This document shows, piece after piece, positions 7,822 to 16,749 of a stretch of 64,000 nucleotides of DNA; within the stretch, counting starts at the first letter, position 1; every line of letters starts with the position of its first letter. Source of the DNA: a virus; IMG/VR virus record IMGVR_UViG_3300036770_004143, positions 124,001 to 188,000 of that record; one strand, 5' to 3'. The notes below the pieces were generated by a model. The model worked only from the letters and a program-made list of their open reading frames with translations. It was not told the origin of the DNA and made no database searches. Position numbers and translations under genes: made by a program.

Positions 7822-9381
7822 TTAAAAATTTTCAATAGATAAATCCTCCCCACCTAACCAATCAAATTTATTTTTTGCTGGTTGTGTAACAACTGGTGGC
7901 ACAACAACATTACTTTGACATAAAGTAGCCAAATCTTGTTCAGTAAATTGTGTAACCCTTTTTTGTGATTGAAGTGCATTAAATGTGTTTGGCCCAAAAA
8001 ACCCATCAACAGTAACACCTAAACATTGTTGTAACTTTTTAACAGGTTCACCTTTTGAACATTTTTTATAAACACCATCAGAAGGGAATTGAAAACCATT
8101 TGGACAAAATCTTGTTACTCCACCTCCACCAGTAGTTGCTCCTCCACCACCTATTGTTGTTTCATTTTTCTTATTTTTATTCTTTTCATAGCAAGAATGA
8201 ATATAGAAAGTTTTACCACTAGTATTAATAAATTTTATACAACCATCATCATCACAAACAGTCTTTCCATAAGAACTTCTATCTTTAAAATACCAGTTAG
8301 TACCATATGTTGTGGAAGGGTAATATAATTTCAAAACAATACCACCATGTTTCTCCACTTCTGGATTCTGTGTTGAATTAATAAGGATACCTTCCCTAGG
8401 TAGGGGTGCATTTGGTTGAATACCATAATTATTATACAAGAAATTACTAATACATTTTGGTGCAGCATTTTTACCCCCAAAGCATTTGCCAGTGTAATAA
8501 GATTTACCATTTTTATCAGTAAATTTAACACAACCATTTGCATCACAACTAGTAAACCCATAAACTGAATTATCACCAAAATGCCAATTATAACCAGTTC
8601 TTGGATCAGGATATAATGATGTTAATACAATTCCACCACGTTGTTGAATTTCAGGGTTATTTGTTGTTATTTTATAACCTCCACTTGGGAAGGGGTCAGT
8701 TTCTTTCTTATTAAATTGATTTTTTATTAAATTAACAATACAAGGAACTTCTTTGGTTGCCATTTTTTTGGTATAGTTATCTAATAACTTACCAATCATT
8801 TGATTTACTTGGGATAACTCCTCTGCCTTTACATGTTCTTTTTTCATTACAGTATATAACTGTATGTTATTTTCATCCCAATATGTTTGTTTTGTTAGGC
8901 AAAAATCATTGAAAGTTTTCAATTCTTTTAAAGCCCCATAAACTCTTTCTAATATTTTACCTTCAATTAAACCTTGTGCTGGATCTGTAAGAGTATCCCA
9001 AAAAACGCCAGGTGAAAAACTTGAAGTTGGATTATACGCATTTTTTAATTTGGATGCTACACTACTAGCAATATCACTAGAACCTTTCTTTGTTATATTT
9101 GGAATTCTATCACACATTGCAAAATAACTATAAAGTTCATCTAAAGGTCTATTTCTACCTCTAGCATCAATAGCTTGTTTTGCCCAATAAGCAGCTGTCA
9201 AACCCCCTATAACATAACCAGCTGCTTTTAAAAAAGGCCAAATTAAAAAACCTGCCTCATTTAACAATTCCTTACTTTCTGATGCTTTTTGAATATTTTC
9301 CTTTAAGTTAAAACTTGGATCATATCCCATCAATAATTTCTGTCTTAATATTATATCTATTTTGTTATCAATATCTTTCAT
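7822..9381 (-). CDS. Peptidoglycan-binding protein with duplicated domain
   Basis: 519 residues. A long N-terminal leader region ends in ELLNE|AGFLIWP (L-N-E|A). Two homologous units of about 65 residues follow (about 240-305 and 330-395). Each has the pattern NPE...GGIVL...YP...YNWHF(G/K)D...YG...C(D)..GC(I/V)KF. At about residues 430-485, a CPNGFQFPSDGVYKKC segment precedes a PG_binding_1 domain (VKKLQQCLGVTVDGFFGPNT). Proposed role: a virion-carried protein with tandem sensor-like units and cell-wall binding. Confidence 0.85.
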   Translation of the reverse strand: MKDIDNKIDIILRQKLLMGYDPSFNLKENIQKASESKELLNEAGFLIWPFLKAAGYVIGGLTAAYWAKQAIDARGRNRPLDELYSYFAMCDRIPNITKKGSSDIASSVASKLKNAYNPTSSFSPGVFWDTLTDPAQGLIEGKILERVYGALKELKTFNDFCLTKQTYWDENNIQLYTVMKKEHVKAEELSQVNQMIGKLLDNYTKKMATKEVPCIVNLIKNQFNKKETDPFPSGGYKITTNNPEIQQRGGIVLTSLYPDPRTGYNWHFGDNSVYGFTSCDANGCVKFTDKNGKSYYTGKCFGGKNAAPKCISNFLYNNYGIQPNAPLPREGILINSTQNPEVEKHGGIVLKLYYPSTTYGTNWYFKDRSSYGKTVCDDDGCIKFINTSGKTFYIHSCYEKNKNKKNETTIGGGGATTGGGGVTRFCPNGFQFPSDGVYKKCSKGEPVKKLQQCLGVTVDGFFGPNTFNALQSQKRVTQFTEQDLATLCQSNVVVPPVVTQPAKNKFDWLGGEDLSIENF

Positions 9382-9393
9382 GATAGTTATTTT

Positions 9394-9618
9394 TTAATTT
9401 AAAGGATTAGCCTTGCCCCTACTTGCACCAGATTCCCACTTTGACTTGCTATCTATTGGGTTTGCTTTACCTCTTGTTGCACCAGACTCCCATTTTGACT
9501 TGCTATCTATTGGGTTTGCTTTGCCTCTTGTTACACCAGACTCCCATTTTGATGATGATGTCCCACCATTTGATGCTGGTGCTTCTTCTTGTTCACCAAA
9601 TTGTTTCTTAAATTTCAT
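9394..9618 (-). CDS. Small repeat protein
   Basis: 74 residues, mostly three copies of S-K-W-E-S-G-x-(T/S)-R-G-K-A-N-P-(I/L) (about 20 residues per unit). The DNA repeat is about 60 bp, over 9411-9570. The N-terminus is MKFKKQFGEQEEAPAS, where G-E|Q is a weak version of the leader site. The protein is basic and probably disordered. The strong unit conservation suggests recent duplication or selection for a repeated binding peptide. It lies 12 nt upstream of the gene starting at 9381. Confidence 0.7.
   Translation of the reverse strand: MKFKKQFGEQEEAPASNGGTSSSKWESGVTRGKANPIDSKSKWESGATRGKANPIDSKSKWESGASRGKANPLN
9411..9570. repeat. Three tandem about 60-bp coding repeats
   Basis: Near-identical units containing TTGACTTGCTATCTATTGGG on the plus strand; they encode the SKWESG peptide repeats. 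Confidence 0.8.
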
Positions 9619-9620
9619 AA

Positions 9621-9923
9621 TTAATAATTTTGTGGTTTTGGTAATAAATTTGGATTAACTGTATAATATTCAGTTAAGAAATTTATTAATTCTATTTTAT
9701 CAACATCAATATCTTCAAATTCATCAATATCAGTATCAATTAACTCATCATCTGGGATTGATAGGTGATTTGGAACTATTGAATAGCCATACTCTTCTGC
9801 TAAATCATAATCAATTTGATCCTGTCTAATAATATCATCAGAATCATCAATCAATCTAAATGTGACATCAAGTATGTTTGTTTCTTTATCAACAAAAAAT
9901 GCTGTAAGTTCTTTAATTTCCAT
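9621..9923 (-). CDS. Acidic protein of unknown function
   Basis: 100 residues, very acidic (DDIIRQDQIDYDLAEEYG, then DDELIDTDIDEFEDIDVDK). No leader and no recognised domain. It lies in the middle of the minus-strand late run, 3 nt from the next gene. Such acidic proteins may act as DNA mimics or scaffolding, but nothing here proves either. Confidence 0.7.
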   Translation of the reverse strand: MEIKELTAFFVDKETNILDVTFRLIDDSDDIIRQDQIDYDLAEEYGYSIVPNHLSIPDDELIDTDIDEFEDIDVDKIELINFLTEYYTVNPNLLPKPQNY

Positions 9924-9926
9924 TTT

Positions 9927-10478
9927 TTAATATTTTGCAATTCTATGCATAAAGTTTTTGATTTCAACTAATTTATCATTAACAGGATTATTTTTTATAT
10001 AATTTTCATTAATAATTTTTGCTGTTTTATTTTTTCTTGATTCAGATAAAATCAACTTTTTTGCTTGCCTAACAAATGATTCCACCATTGGGCTCATCTC
10101 ATCATATTCATCATATTCAAATTCATAAATGGTTTCATCATCATCATCATAAGACATTTCATCCATTTCAATAAAATCCATTTTATTTTCATTGTCAATG
10201 TCTTCAGTATTCCAGTTCTCATTCATTGAACCACATTCCATACATTCACCTTCATACATACCACCACCACATTCAGAACACATTCCACCTGTGTTTTCTT
10301 TTATTAAATCTGAATTCTTTAAAGTAAATCCTTGTTTATCTGAAATATCATCATAAGTTGATATTCTTGTTGGATTGTTTTTTTGTTGCATTGAAAGATA
10401 ACCATTATACAATTCCTTATGCTTTCTTAAAATGTCATTTTGCTCTTCTTCTGTTATTTTGAAAAAATATGAGTTCAT
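9927..10478 (-). CDS. Zinc-ribbon protein, possible late precursor
   Basis: 183 residues. Two CxxC pairs about residues 67-81 (CSECGGGMYEGECMECGS) form a probable zinc ribbon. It is followed by a very acidic section (EYDEYDEMSP) and a basic C-terminus. D-L-I-K-E|N lies directly before the ribbon, so processing could remove about 61 residues. The N-terminus (FFKITEEEQNDILRKHKELY) resembles the second leader type. TATTTATA lies 15 nt upstream. The role is unknown. Confidence 0.75.
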   Translation of the reverse strand: MNSYFFKITEEEQNDILRKHKELYNGYLSMQQKNNPTRISTYDDISDKQGFTLKNSDLIKENTGGMCSECGGGMYEGECMECGSMNENWNTEDIDNENKMDFIEMDEMSYDDDDETIYEFEYDEYDEMSPMVESFVRQAKKLILSESRKNKTAKIINENYIKNNPVNDKLVEIKNFMHRIAKY

Positions 10479-10493
10479 AATTTTTGATTTTAT

Positions 10494-10501
10494 TATAAAT
10501 A
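10494..10501 (-). promoter_or_regulatory. TATTTATA late-type motif
   Basis: 15 nt upstream of the start at 10478; probably drives the run down to 6053. Confidence 0.55.
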
Positions 10502-10524
10502 TTACAAACTATCCAAAATTTTTA

Positions 10525-10532
10525 TATCTTTG
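10525..10532 (+). promoter_or_regulatory. Host-type promoter -7 (TATCTTTG)
   Basis: TAnnTTTG element 12 nt upstream of the ATG at 10545; no good -33 TTG seen. Confidence 0.5.
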
Positions 10533-10544
10533 CAAAAAAAAAAG

Positions 10545-11015
10545 ATGAACATATTCTTCTTGGATGAAAATCCCCAACTAAACGCCCAATATCATTGTGA
10601 CAAACACGTGGTTAAGATGATATTGGAAACAGCACAATTGCTATGTTCTGTGCATCATATGTGTGATGAGATTGATGTACCATATAAATTGGCGCATAAG
10701 AACCATCCATGTTCCATCTGGTGTAGAACATCATTAAGTAATTATTTTTCATTATGTGAATTGGGTCTTGAATTATCAAAAGAATACACCCATAGATATG
10801 GAAAGCACCATAAATCAACAGATGTGATTCATTGGTGCTTAGATAATCTTCCAAATATTAAAGATATTGGGTTCACCAAACCCCCACTTGCAATGCCAGA
10901 ACAATATAAAGTAGATGATTATGTCCAATCATATAGGAACTATTATATTGGGGATAAAAAAAGATTTGCAACCTGGAAAAATAGAGATGTTCCTTCTTGG
11001 TTTAAGGACATTTGA
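10545..11015 (+). CDS. Conserved phage protein of unknown function
   Basis: 156 residues from the ATG at 10545; the upstream TTG is part of the promoter. It begins MNIFFLDENPQLNAQYHCDK, continues HVVKMILETAQLLCS, and has YKLAHKNHPCSIWCR and YRNYYIGDKKRFATWKNRD. I recognise these as blocks of a protein widespread in phages but know no proven activity. Conserved His and Cys residues suggest metal binding. Its host-type promoter and lack of a leader suggest early expression. The 3' end overlaps the convergent gene by 14 nt. Confidence 0.88.
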   Translation: MNIFFLDENPQLNAQYHCDKHVVKMILETAQLLCSVHHMCDEIDVPYKLAHKNHPCSIWCRTSLSNYFSLCELGLELSKEYTHRYGKHHKSTDVIHWCLDNLPNIKDIGFTKPPLAMPEQYKVDDYVQSYRNYYIGDKKRFATWKNRDVPSWFKDI

Positions 11016-11745
11016 TGTTTTTTACTGTACCAAACCTTTTTATTAATTGTATATTTTGCATTAATTTATCTATATTACGCCTATAAACAGTAATTTGCAA
11101 ACACACTTTTACTGAGTCTTTTCCTACTGGTATTGGTACAAAATCTATTTCACCTCCAGTCAAATATGGCTTTCTTAAAGTACTAGTATTATCTATTGGT
11201 GGTTGTTTTACTTGCATATTTTCTGTTGAAGAATATCTTATATTAACAAATTGTTCAGCATTTGCTTCTGGGCTATTAGGTACATTATTCTTACCAACAA
11301 GTGTTGCTTGTATTGAAAATTGTGTTTGCAAATTAGGTATTGCATTTTTCAAAGCAGCAATAAAAGACTTGGCTCTATTTTGACCCAAAGCAATATTTTT
11401 AGAACCATATGTGTCCTCACCTCTATATGTTACTGCTGAAACACCAGGTGTGATAATAGCACTACTTACTTTATTATTTGAAAATAAATCCATAGCTCTC
11501 CTAAACTCATTAGAATTTGTATCAACAATACTAGAACCTAATTTAAATAATGCTTTACCTAATTGTGTTTCTTGTGTCATTTGTGCATCTTGTGAAACAT
11601 CTCCTCTATCTCTAACAGCATATGGATCAAATTCACCCCTCTCACGATTTGGGCTCAAATCTCTAGGTGGTAGTGCTTGCTCATATATTATTCTTTTTAC
11701 TAATTTATTTAAACCAGATTCTGTTAATTTGTATTTTTTTTCCAT
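11002..11745 (-). CDS. Leader-bearing protein, possibly OmpA-like domain
   Basis: 247 residues from the ATG at 11745. The leader LTESGLNKLVKRIIYE ends I-Y-E|Q-A-L-P-P. The body contains LGSSIVDTNSNEFRRAMDLF, then YGSKNIALGQNRAKSFIAAL, which recalls the OmpA C-terminal peptidoglycan-binding fold (N..L...RA..V...L). The match is partial. If right, this is another cell-wall-binding packaged protein. TATTTATA is 12 nt upstream. Confidence 0.75.
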   Translation of the reverse strand: MEKKYKLTESGLNKLVKRIIYEQALPPRDLSPNRERGEFDPYAVRDRGDVSQDAQMTQETQLGKALFKLGSSIVDTNSNEFRRAMDLFSNNKVSSAIITPGVSAVTYRGEDTYGSKNIALGQNRAKSFIAALKNAIPNLQTQFSIQATLVGKNNVPNSPEANAEQFVNIRYSSTENMQVKQPPIDNTSTLRKPYLTGGEIDFVPIPVGKDSVKVCLQITVYRRNIDKLMQNIQLIKRFGTVKNIKCP

Positions 11746-11757
11746 TTTATTTTTTTC

Positions 11758-11765
11758 TATAAATA
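11758..11765 (-). promoter_or_regulatory. TATTTATA late-type motif
   Basis: 12 nt upstream of the start at 11745. Confidence 0.5.
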
Positions 11766-11788
11766 TATCATTATTTGATTTTTTTTTG

Positions 11789-11796
11789 TATATTTG
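11789..11796 (+). promoter_or_regulatory. Host-type promoter -7 (TATATTTG)
   Basis: 22 nt upstream of the phosphoesterase ATG at 11819; -33 is unclear. Confidence 0.5.
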
Positions 11797-11818
11797 TACT
11801 CCACAAAACACAAAACAA

Positions 11819-12472
11819 ATGAAATTAAAATTAAAAAAAGAAAGGCAAATCTGGGTATTTAGTGATCCCCACTACAACCACAAGAATATATGTAGGGGTA
11901 CAACAAATTGGAGAACCAAAAATAATGAAGTCCCCACAGACAATACCAGGGATTTTGAAACATTAGACAAAATGAATGCTGCAATTGTGAATAATATCAA
12001 TGCAGTTGTTAATCAAGATGATATATTAATATGCTTGGGTGACTGGTCTTTTGGGGGATTTGATTCAATACAAGAGTTCTATGATAAACTAATATGCAAG
12101 AACATACACTTGGTATTAGGAAATCATGACGACCACATTGAGAAAAACAAGTCTGACATACAGAGGCTGTTTATGAGCGTTAATTCCTATGTTGAACTTG
12201 AAGTTGATGGTAATAAGTTTGTATTGTGCCACTACCCCATAGCATCCTGGAATGGCTTAAATAAGGGCATAATGCACCTACACGGACACTGCCACCTTCC
12301 AACCAATAAAAGGTTCGGAAAAGGGAAAAGAATTGACGTGGGGATGGATGGACACCCAGAATTTAGACCATACAATTTGACAGAGGTTGTTGCATTACTA
12401 AACAAACAACCTATTGCATCAGATATGGGGTTTGACCACCATACTGAAGAACTTTTAAATGTTGTGGGATGA
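11819..12472 (+). CDS. Calcineurin-like metallophosphoesterase
   Basis: 217 residues from the ATG at 11819; the much longer upstream extension is antisense to another gene and was rejected. All metal motifs are present: SDPHYNH (D-x-H), GDWSFGG (GDx), GNHDDH (GNHD), CHYP and HGHCH. This is a two-metal phosphohydrolase; the substrate cannot be told. The next gene overlaps by 4 nt (ATGA), so they are co-translated. A second phosphoesterase of a different subtype is at 22250-22915. Confidence 0.92.
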   Translation: MKLKLKKERQIWVFSDPHYNHKNICRGTTNWRTKNNEVPTDNTRDFETLDKMNAAIVNNINAVVNQDDILICLGDWSFGGFDSIQEFYDKLICKNIHLVLGNHDDHIEKNKSDIQRLFMSVNSYVELEVDGNKFVLCHYPIASWNGLNKGIMHLHGHCHLPTNKRFGKGKRIDVGMDGHPEFRPYNLTEVVALLNKQPIASDMGFDHHTEELLNVVG

Positions 12473-12921
12473 TACTAATTAGATATAAAGATAATGAATA
12501 TTACATAGCCAAACCAATATCAAATATTGATGTTGGTAGCTATGTATTCATTTCTGGGTATGAAACATTTGGTGAAATATTGGGATATGCAAATACAGAG
12601 CATAATCTAATTAAAATTAAAGGTTCATCAACATATTTGTCTGTATCCCAAAATAAATTATATGAAATTGTTGGTTCAACAAAGCCTGGATTTAAATACT
12701 CTTTAAATAGGAAAGATTTGGATTTTCAGTTTGGGGCGTTCACCCCAAAAGAAGTAATTCAATATTATTTGAATTATTGTGAAAAACATAAAGATGCAAC
12801 CATTGATGATTTCAATAGGTTTTTCTTAAATAAGAATAGAAATGTGATAAACATTGAGGAAGTAACTATTGATTCAAATTTTGAGTTGGTTTTTGGAAAT
12901 GTAATACCATTGTTATATTGA
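12469..12921 (+). CDS. Unknown protein coupled to phosphoesterase
   Basis: 150 residues, start overlapping the previous stop by 4 nt. It begins MILIRYKDNEYYIAKPISNI. The N-terminal half reads like a small beta-barrel (DVGSYVFISGYETFGEILGY). The C-terminal half is helical. No leader and no recognised family. Translational coupling suggests a function together with the phosphoesterase. Confidence 0.8.
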   Translation: MILIRYKDNEYYIAKPISNIDVGSYVFISGYETFGEILGYANTEHNLIKIKGSSTYLSVSQNKLYEIVGSTKPGFKYSLNRKDLDFQFGAFTPKEVIQYYLNYCEKHKDATIDDFNRFFLNKNRNVINIEEVTIDSNFELVFGNVIPLLY

Positions 12922-12939
12922 TTTTATTAAAAAAGTGCA

Positions 12940-12947
12940 TATCTTTA
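12940..12947 (+). promoter_or_regulatory. Host-type promoter (TATCTTTA)
   Basis: -33 TTG at 12918-12920, exact 19-nt spacer, TATCTTTA at 12940-12947; drives the 12994 gene. Confidence 0.6.
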
Positions 12948-12993
12948 CATTAAGACAAATATGTCAAACATAAACATTTAAAAACAAAACAAA

Positions 12994-13206
12994 ATGCAGA
13001 CATTACTTTTCAACACAACAGAAAAAACTGTAAGACTTTATGAGGGGCCAAAACCAGAAGGCACTATCATTTGTAAATTCAACTCAATTCCAACCGTTAA
13101 AATCTATGATGGGTATTATGAGGTTAAACAGAAAGATGAGGATGAAAAAACTTACCCTGTTGCACGATTTCCAGTAAATGGAACAAATATGTTTATTGAA
13201 AAATAA
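12994..13206 (+). CDS. Small protein of unknown function
   Basis: 70 residues (MQTLLFNTTEKTVRLYEGPK...), beta-rich with alternating hydrophobics. It has its own host-type promoter and a strong terminator directly after, so it is a monocistronic, probably early gene. I recognise no family. Confidence 0.8.
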   Translation: MQTLLFNTTEKTVRLYEGPKPEGTIICKFNSIPTVKIYDGYYEVKQKDEDEKTYPVARFPVNGTNMFIEK

Positions 13207-13215
13207 ATCTAAAAA

Positions 13216-13246
13216 CCCCCTACTTTATTACGGTAGGGGGTTTTTT
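13216..13246. terminator. Bidirectional terminator
   Basis: CCCCCTAC / GTAGGGGG stem, T6 tail, between convergent genes. Confidence 0.9.
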
Positions 13247-13248
13247 AT

Positions 13249-15174
13249 TTATACCTCTTCTGCATCACTATTATTCAAAAATAGGTCTAATTTATAATTA
13301 AACATATTATTATATAATTCATCAACAGGCATATTTCCAGTATATTTATTTTTTGTCTTTTTATCAATCAATATTACTTTAACATCCGCATCATCAAAAT
13401 CAATTTCTGGATTTAAATATATCTTCACAAGTGAACCATCAAAAACTTTTGGGTAATCTCTATATTCCCAATTGTATTCATCATTATTCTTATAATACTT
13501 TTCAAGTATATCAAACAACTTCATTCTAATTTTTAAATTTTCAGGATTTGGCTCATCCAAATCACCAAATTCTTCCATAATGAAATCTTCTAATACATCT
13601 GCAATAACTGGGTGCATATCTCCATATGATGGATATACAGTATCATATTCAACATACCATTCATCAGTTACAATATCAACATGATTAATATAATTTCCAA
13701 ATAGTTCACAAAAATCATCTATTTCAGTAAGTCTTTGCCTATTAACATATTGTATAAACTCATAAGAATTCACACTCAAAACTTGTGTCCTTGAATAATA
13801 TCCTGTTTCAGTTATAAATGCGTATTTTTTTATATCATCTAAATCTCTTTCTATTGCCCCATTATAATTTGATATGGTTGCATCATATGTTTTGTTTGAA
13901 TGTGCGTCAAATATTTTATCAAAATATTTTGATTTTTTATTATTTATATGTTGTAAGAAATATTTTTTAAATTTATCTAATGTTGCAAAATTATAATTCA
14001 TATATTTTATAGAATTACTATTTTTTTCAAAATAATCATCTACATAATTTTCTAATGTTTCATTAAAATCATATCTTTCCTCATATATTGATTCACTTAA
14101 ATTATTATTCCTTTTTTCACCTTCTAGGTATGAAATATGATTTTCTAAATTACCTATTGAAGGATAGTTTTTACTTATCTTTGAACATGATGTTCTAAGT
14201 TCAAAATCAATGTCTGACCCATCATATGTGATATCATCAATATTACTATCAGTAATAAGTGCCATACTCTCATCATCATCTTCATCATACTCTGTCATTT
14301 GGTCATAAGTTTGATTTTCAGCAAAAGCCAAAGCAATTTTGTTGCTTATACCAGCTTCAATTAATCTTTGAATTCTAATATAATTTAATTTACCTGCAAA
14401 CTTTTCTGATAATGCATCTATTCTGTCAAATTGCACATCCTCACTAAAAATACCTTCTTTATTCACTAATAATGGAAAATAAAACTCCCTTAATTCTTCA
14501 TGTTTAATAAAAAATCCTTTAACATTTATCATACCATCTCTAATATCTCTAAACTCATTCTTTTTAAACTGAAATTGGTATTTGTGTTTTTCATCACTCT
14601 TATCAATCATAATATATATTGGAGCATAATTATATGTTGTAAATAAATTACCCCTACTTTTGTATGCTGGGTCTAAACTGTATTTACCCCAAGTTGTACA
14701 CCAGGATGAACCAACTCCAAGCCAGGCTGCTGCCTTCTCTGTTTTTGGCCTAAATACAACCCATTTTTCACCATTGTGAAGAAGTTCATATGAATCTTTT
14801 GGCAATTCTTTTAAGATTTCTCTTATTGGTGTATTAATAGATACAATATAATCTTTTACAACATTATACAAATCTGATATTTGCTTGATAGACTTCAAAT
14901 CAATGCTCAAATTTTTTGCATAAACAATTTTCAAGTATCTTGTGGCTTCAACCAAGTTCTCAAGATTTGGCATATTGCCAATCTTGTAGATGTTCAATAA
15001 TACTTTGGCATATTTCCCTATAAGAATGACATTATCATTCTGTACTTTTGTTTTGGGATCTGCTTTCACAATTCTATCAAATATATTCCTTGGAATATCA
15101 TTATAATATTTGGTATAAATGTCATCCACCCTGGATTCAATGATTAATTGCTCTAATGATTTTAATAATCTCAT
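13249..15174 (-). CDS. Large leader-bearing Cys-motif protein
   Basis: 641 residues. The short leader MRLLKSLEQLIIE|SRVDD ends I-I-E. Around residues 145-215 lies a recognisable domain: WVVFRPKTEKAAAWLGVGSS, W-C-T-T-W-G, then APIYIMIDK and YQFQFKKNEFRDIRDG. The last block closely parallels YQFHYESNQFKDRKD in the 249-residue protein at 18612-19361, so the two share a domain. The C-terminal 400 residues are acidic and Tyr-rich, without known motifs. The gene at 15184 is 9 nt upstream. A Cys-dependent activity is possible but unproven. Confidence 0.85.
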   Translation of the reverse strand: MRLLKSLEQLIIESRVDDIYTKYYNDIPRNIFDRIVKADPKTKVQNDNVILIGKYAKVLLNIYKIGNMPNLENLVEATRYLKIVYAKNLSIDLKSIKQISDLYNVVKDYIVSINTPIREILKELPKDSYELLHNGEKWVVFRPKTEKAAAWLGVGSSWCTTWGKYSLDPAYKSRGNLFTTYNYAPIYIMIDKSDEKHKYQFQFKKNEFRDIRDGMINVKGFFIKHEELREFYFPLLVNKEGIFSEDVQFDRIDALSEKFAGKLNYIRIQRLIEAGISNKIALAFAENQTYDQMTEYDEDDDESMALITDSNIDDITYDGSDIDFELRTSCSKISKNYPSIGNLENHISYLEGEKRNNNLSESIYEERYDFNETLENYVDDYFEKNSNSIKYMNYNFATLDKFKKYFLQHINNKKSKYFDKIFDAHSNKTYDATISNYNGAIERDLDDIKKYAFITETGYYSRTQVLSVNSYEFIQYVNRQRLTEIDDFCELFGNYINHVDIVTDEWYVEYDTVYPSYGDMHPVIADVLEDFIMEEFGDLDEPNPENLKIRMKLFDILEKYYKNNDEYNWEYRDYPKVFDGSLVKIYLNPEIDFDDADVKVILIDKKTKNKYTGNMPVDELYNNMFNYKLDLFLNNSDAEEV

Positions 15175-15183
15175 ATCTTTTTT

Positions 15184-16737
15184 TTATTTTTTTATTGGTA
15201 TATTATTTTCTGAACATATTTCATAAAAATTATCTACAAACTCACTTGTACTAATATATGCATTACTATCAAGATATAACCTAGGTTTGCTTATCCTTTC
15301 TTCTTCATATACTAAATTATATAACTCATCTTTAACCTCTCCTGCTGTGGATAAAACTTTAGCAGAATCAATATCATCTTTAAAATCTAAAATATTAACT
15401 CTTATTAATGCACCCTCATAATTCAATTTTAAAACCTCACCATAATCAGAAAATGCTTTTTCAATACATTTATTGATATCATCATAGTAAGAACTTTCAT
15501 AAGCACGATCCATTGCCTGTCTAATAACATCAGTAAGTTCATCTATTTCTAATTCTTTAATTTTATCAACTAATTTTAAATCCTGAAAATATTCATCATC
15601 ATCATTTGAGTCATTTAAATCATTTATTTCCTCTTTAAAGTTATTTATCAAATATTCCTCAATTTTATCCTCTAATTCACTACTTGAATAATAAGTGAAA
15701 TCTTTCCAATTATTATCAAAATCAAAATAATCCAACCCATTTTCAAGGAAGTTTTCAATATAATTAATATATTCTGAACTACCATTTTTTAATCGCCTTC
15801 TACTATCATAGTCATCTGAATTAATATATTGATACATTTCATCAGGTTTTATAAAAATATCAAAAATTACCTGTGGTTCTTTATTAATCAATCCTTTTTT
15901 GTATGCAGAATATAGGGCAATAGTTCCAAATAATTTTTCATTATGTTTCATAACAAGTTTAAATAAATCATCATTTAAATCTGCTAATTTAAAATCACTA
16001 GCTGAATCATATTCAGAACCAAATCCAACAATATCAACTTTTGGGTCTATAAGTAATTGAGCAATATATTTATGATATTTTTCTGCTGGTTTTGAATTCT
16101 TCTGACCTTTTAGTTGTAATATTTTAAAACCCTCACTTTGTTCTTCTATGGCTGCTGTTAAATGACTTTTATTTATTGTGAATTTATCATTTATTCTTCT
16201 TGCTTCACGCAATGAAAATAAAGTATCACCACGAGTTGAAGCGCAATGTCCCATTCTTTTCTGTTCATCATTACAATATGAAGTCTGCAAATCTATCCAA
16301 TAAAATCCCATACCATCCTCATCCCTAAAATCAAGAATGATATTATCTTCATCCTCTTCATAATTATATATACCAGAACCAACCTCTAATTCATCATGCC
16401 ATTTTTTAGATTCCCTAACTAATGTTAAGTAATCATCATTTTTATGAGTTCCCAAATTACCATTTAAACCTACCCTAATCCAGTCCATAATGGATACTAA
16501 ATTTTCACTAAATATTCTATAATCTTTATTTAGCAAAATAATTGCTTGTTCTGTTGTGACTTTTGGGTTGTTCTTTACAATAATTTCAATAACTTTATTA
16601 GCCATTATAATTGCCAATTTACCACATTTTTCAACAAAGAAATCTGCGGCTTTATCACTTAATTTTAACTTATTCACCAAAACATCTTTTGCAGATGCTT
16701 CTAGTATTAAACTTTTTGTAACATTAATTAATTTCAT
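15184..16737 (-). CDS. Leader-bearing RMGHC protein
   Basis: 517 residues. The leader MKLINVTKSLILE|ASAKD ends I-L-E|A. Clear paralogue of the protein at 36560-38116: both have an MDWI/IDWI-x-x-GLNGN block, LDFRDEDGMGFYWIDL, then E-x-x-RMGHC, G-D-L-x-SLR, LTA-x-I, and QLKG-x-x-N-x-K-P. The pattern HC-GD-xx-SLR-LT-xx-QxKG-x-N recalls PcfJ-like domains remotely. Both have long acidic, variable C-termini. Function unknown. The gene is followed at 9 nt by the 641-residue gene. Confidence 0.85.
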   Translation of the reverse strand: MKLINVTKSLILEASAKDVLVNKLKLSDKAADFFVEKCGKLAIIMANKVIEIIVKNNPKVTTEQAIILLNKDYRIFSENLVSIMDWIRVGLNGNLGTHKNDDYLTLVRESKKWHDELEVGSGIYNYEEDEDNIILDFRDEDGMGFYWIDLQTSYCNDEQKRMGHCASTRGDTLFSLREARRINDKFTINKSHLTAAIEEQSEGFKILQLKGQKNSKPAEKYHKYIAQLLIDPKVDIVGFGSEYDSASDFKLADLNDDLFKLVMKHNEKLFGTIALYSAYKKGLINKEPQVIFDIFIKPDEMYQYINSDDYDSRRRLKNGSSEYINYIENFLENGLDYFDFDNNWKDFTYYSSSELEDKIEEYLINNFKEEINDLNDSNDDDEYFQDLKLVDKIKELEIDELTDVIRQAMDRAYESSYYDDINKCIEKAFSDYGEVLKLNYEGALIRVNILDFKDDIDSAKVLSTAGEVKDELYNLVYEEERISKPRLYLDSNAYISTSEFVDNFYEICSENNIPIKK

Positions 16738-16749
16738 TTTATAAATTTT

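Noticed and set aside
9413-9658. Plus-strand ORFs opposite the SKWESG repeat gene
   Set aside because: Shadows of the repeat; the minus frame fits the operon spacing and codon pattern.
10545-11015. Identification as pyrimidine-dimer glycosylase (endonuclease V)
   Set aside because: The N-terminus and conserved blocks do not match DenV; only family-level recognition of an unknown phage protein remains.
11411-11818. N-terminal extension of the phosphoesterase
   Set aside because: It is antisense to the 11002-11745 gene and lies upstream of a host-type promoter; start at 11819 chosen.
15184-16737. Firm assignment to PcfJ
   Set aside because: Only a loose order of short blocks agrees; reported as remote resemblance.
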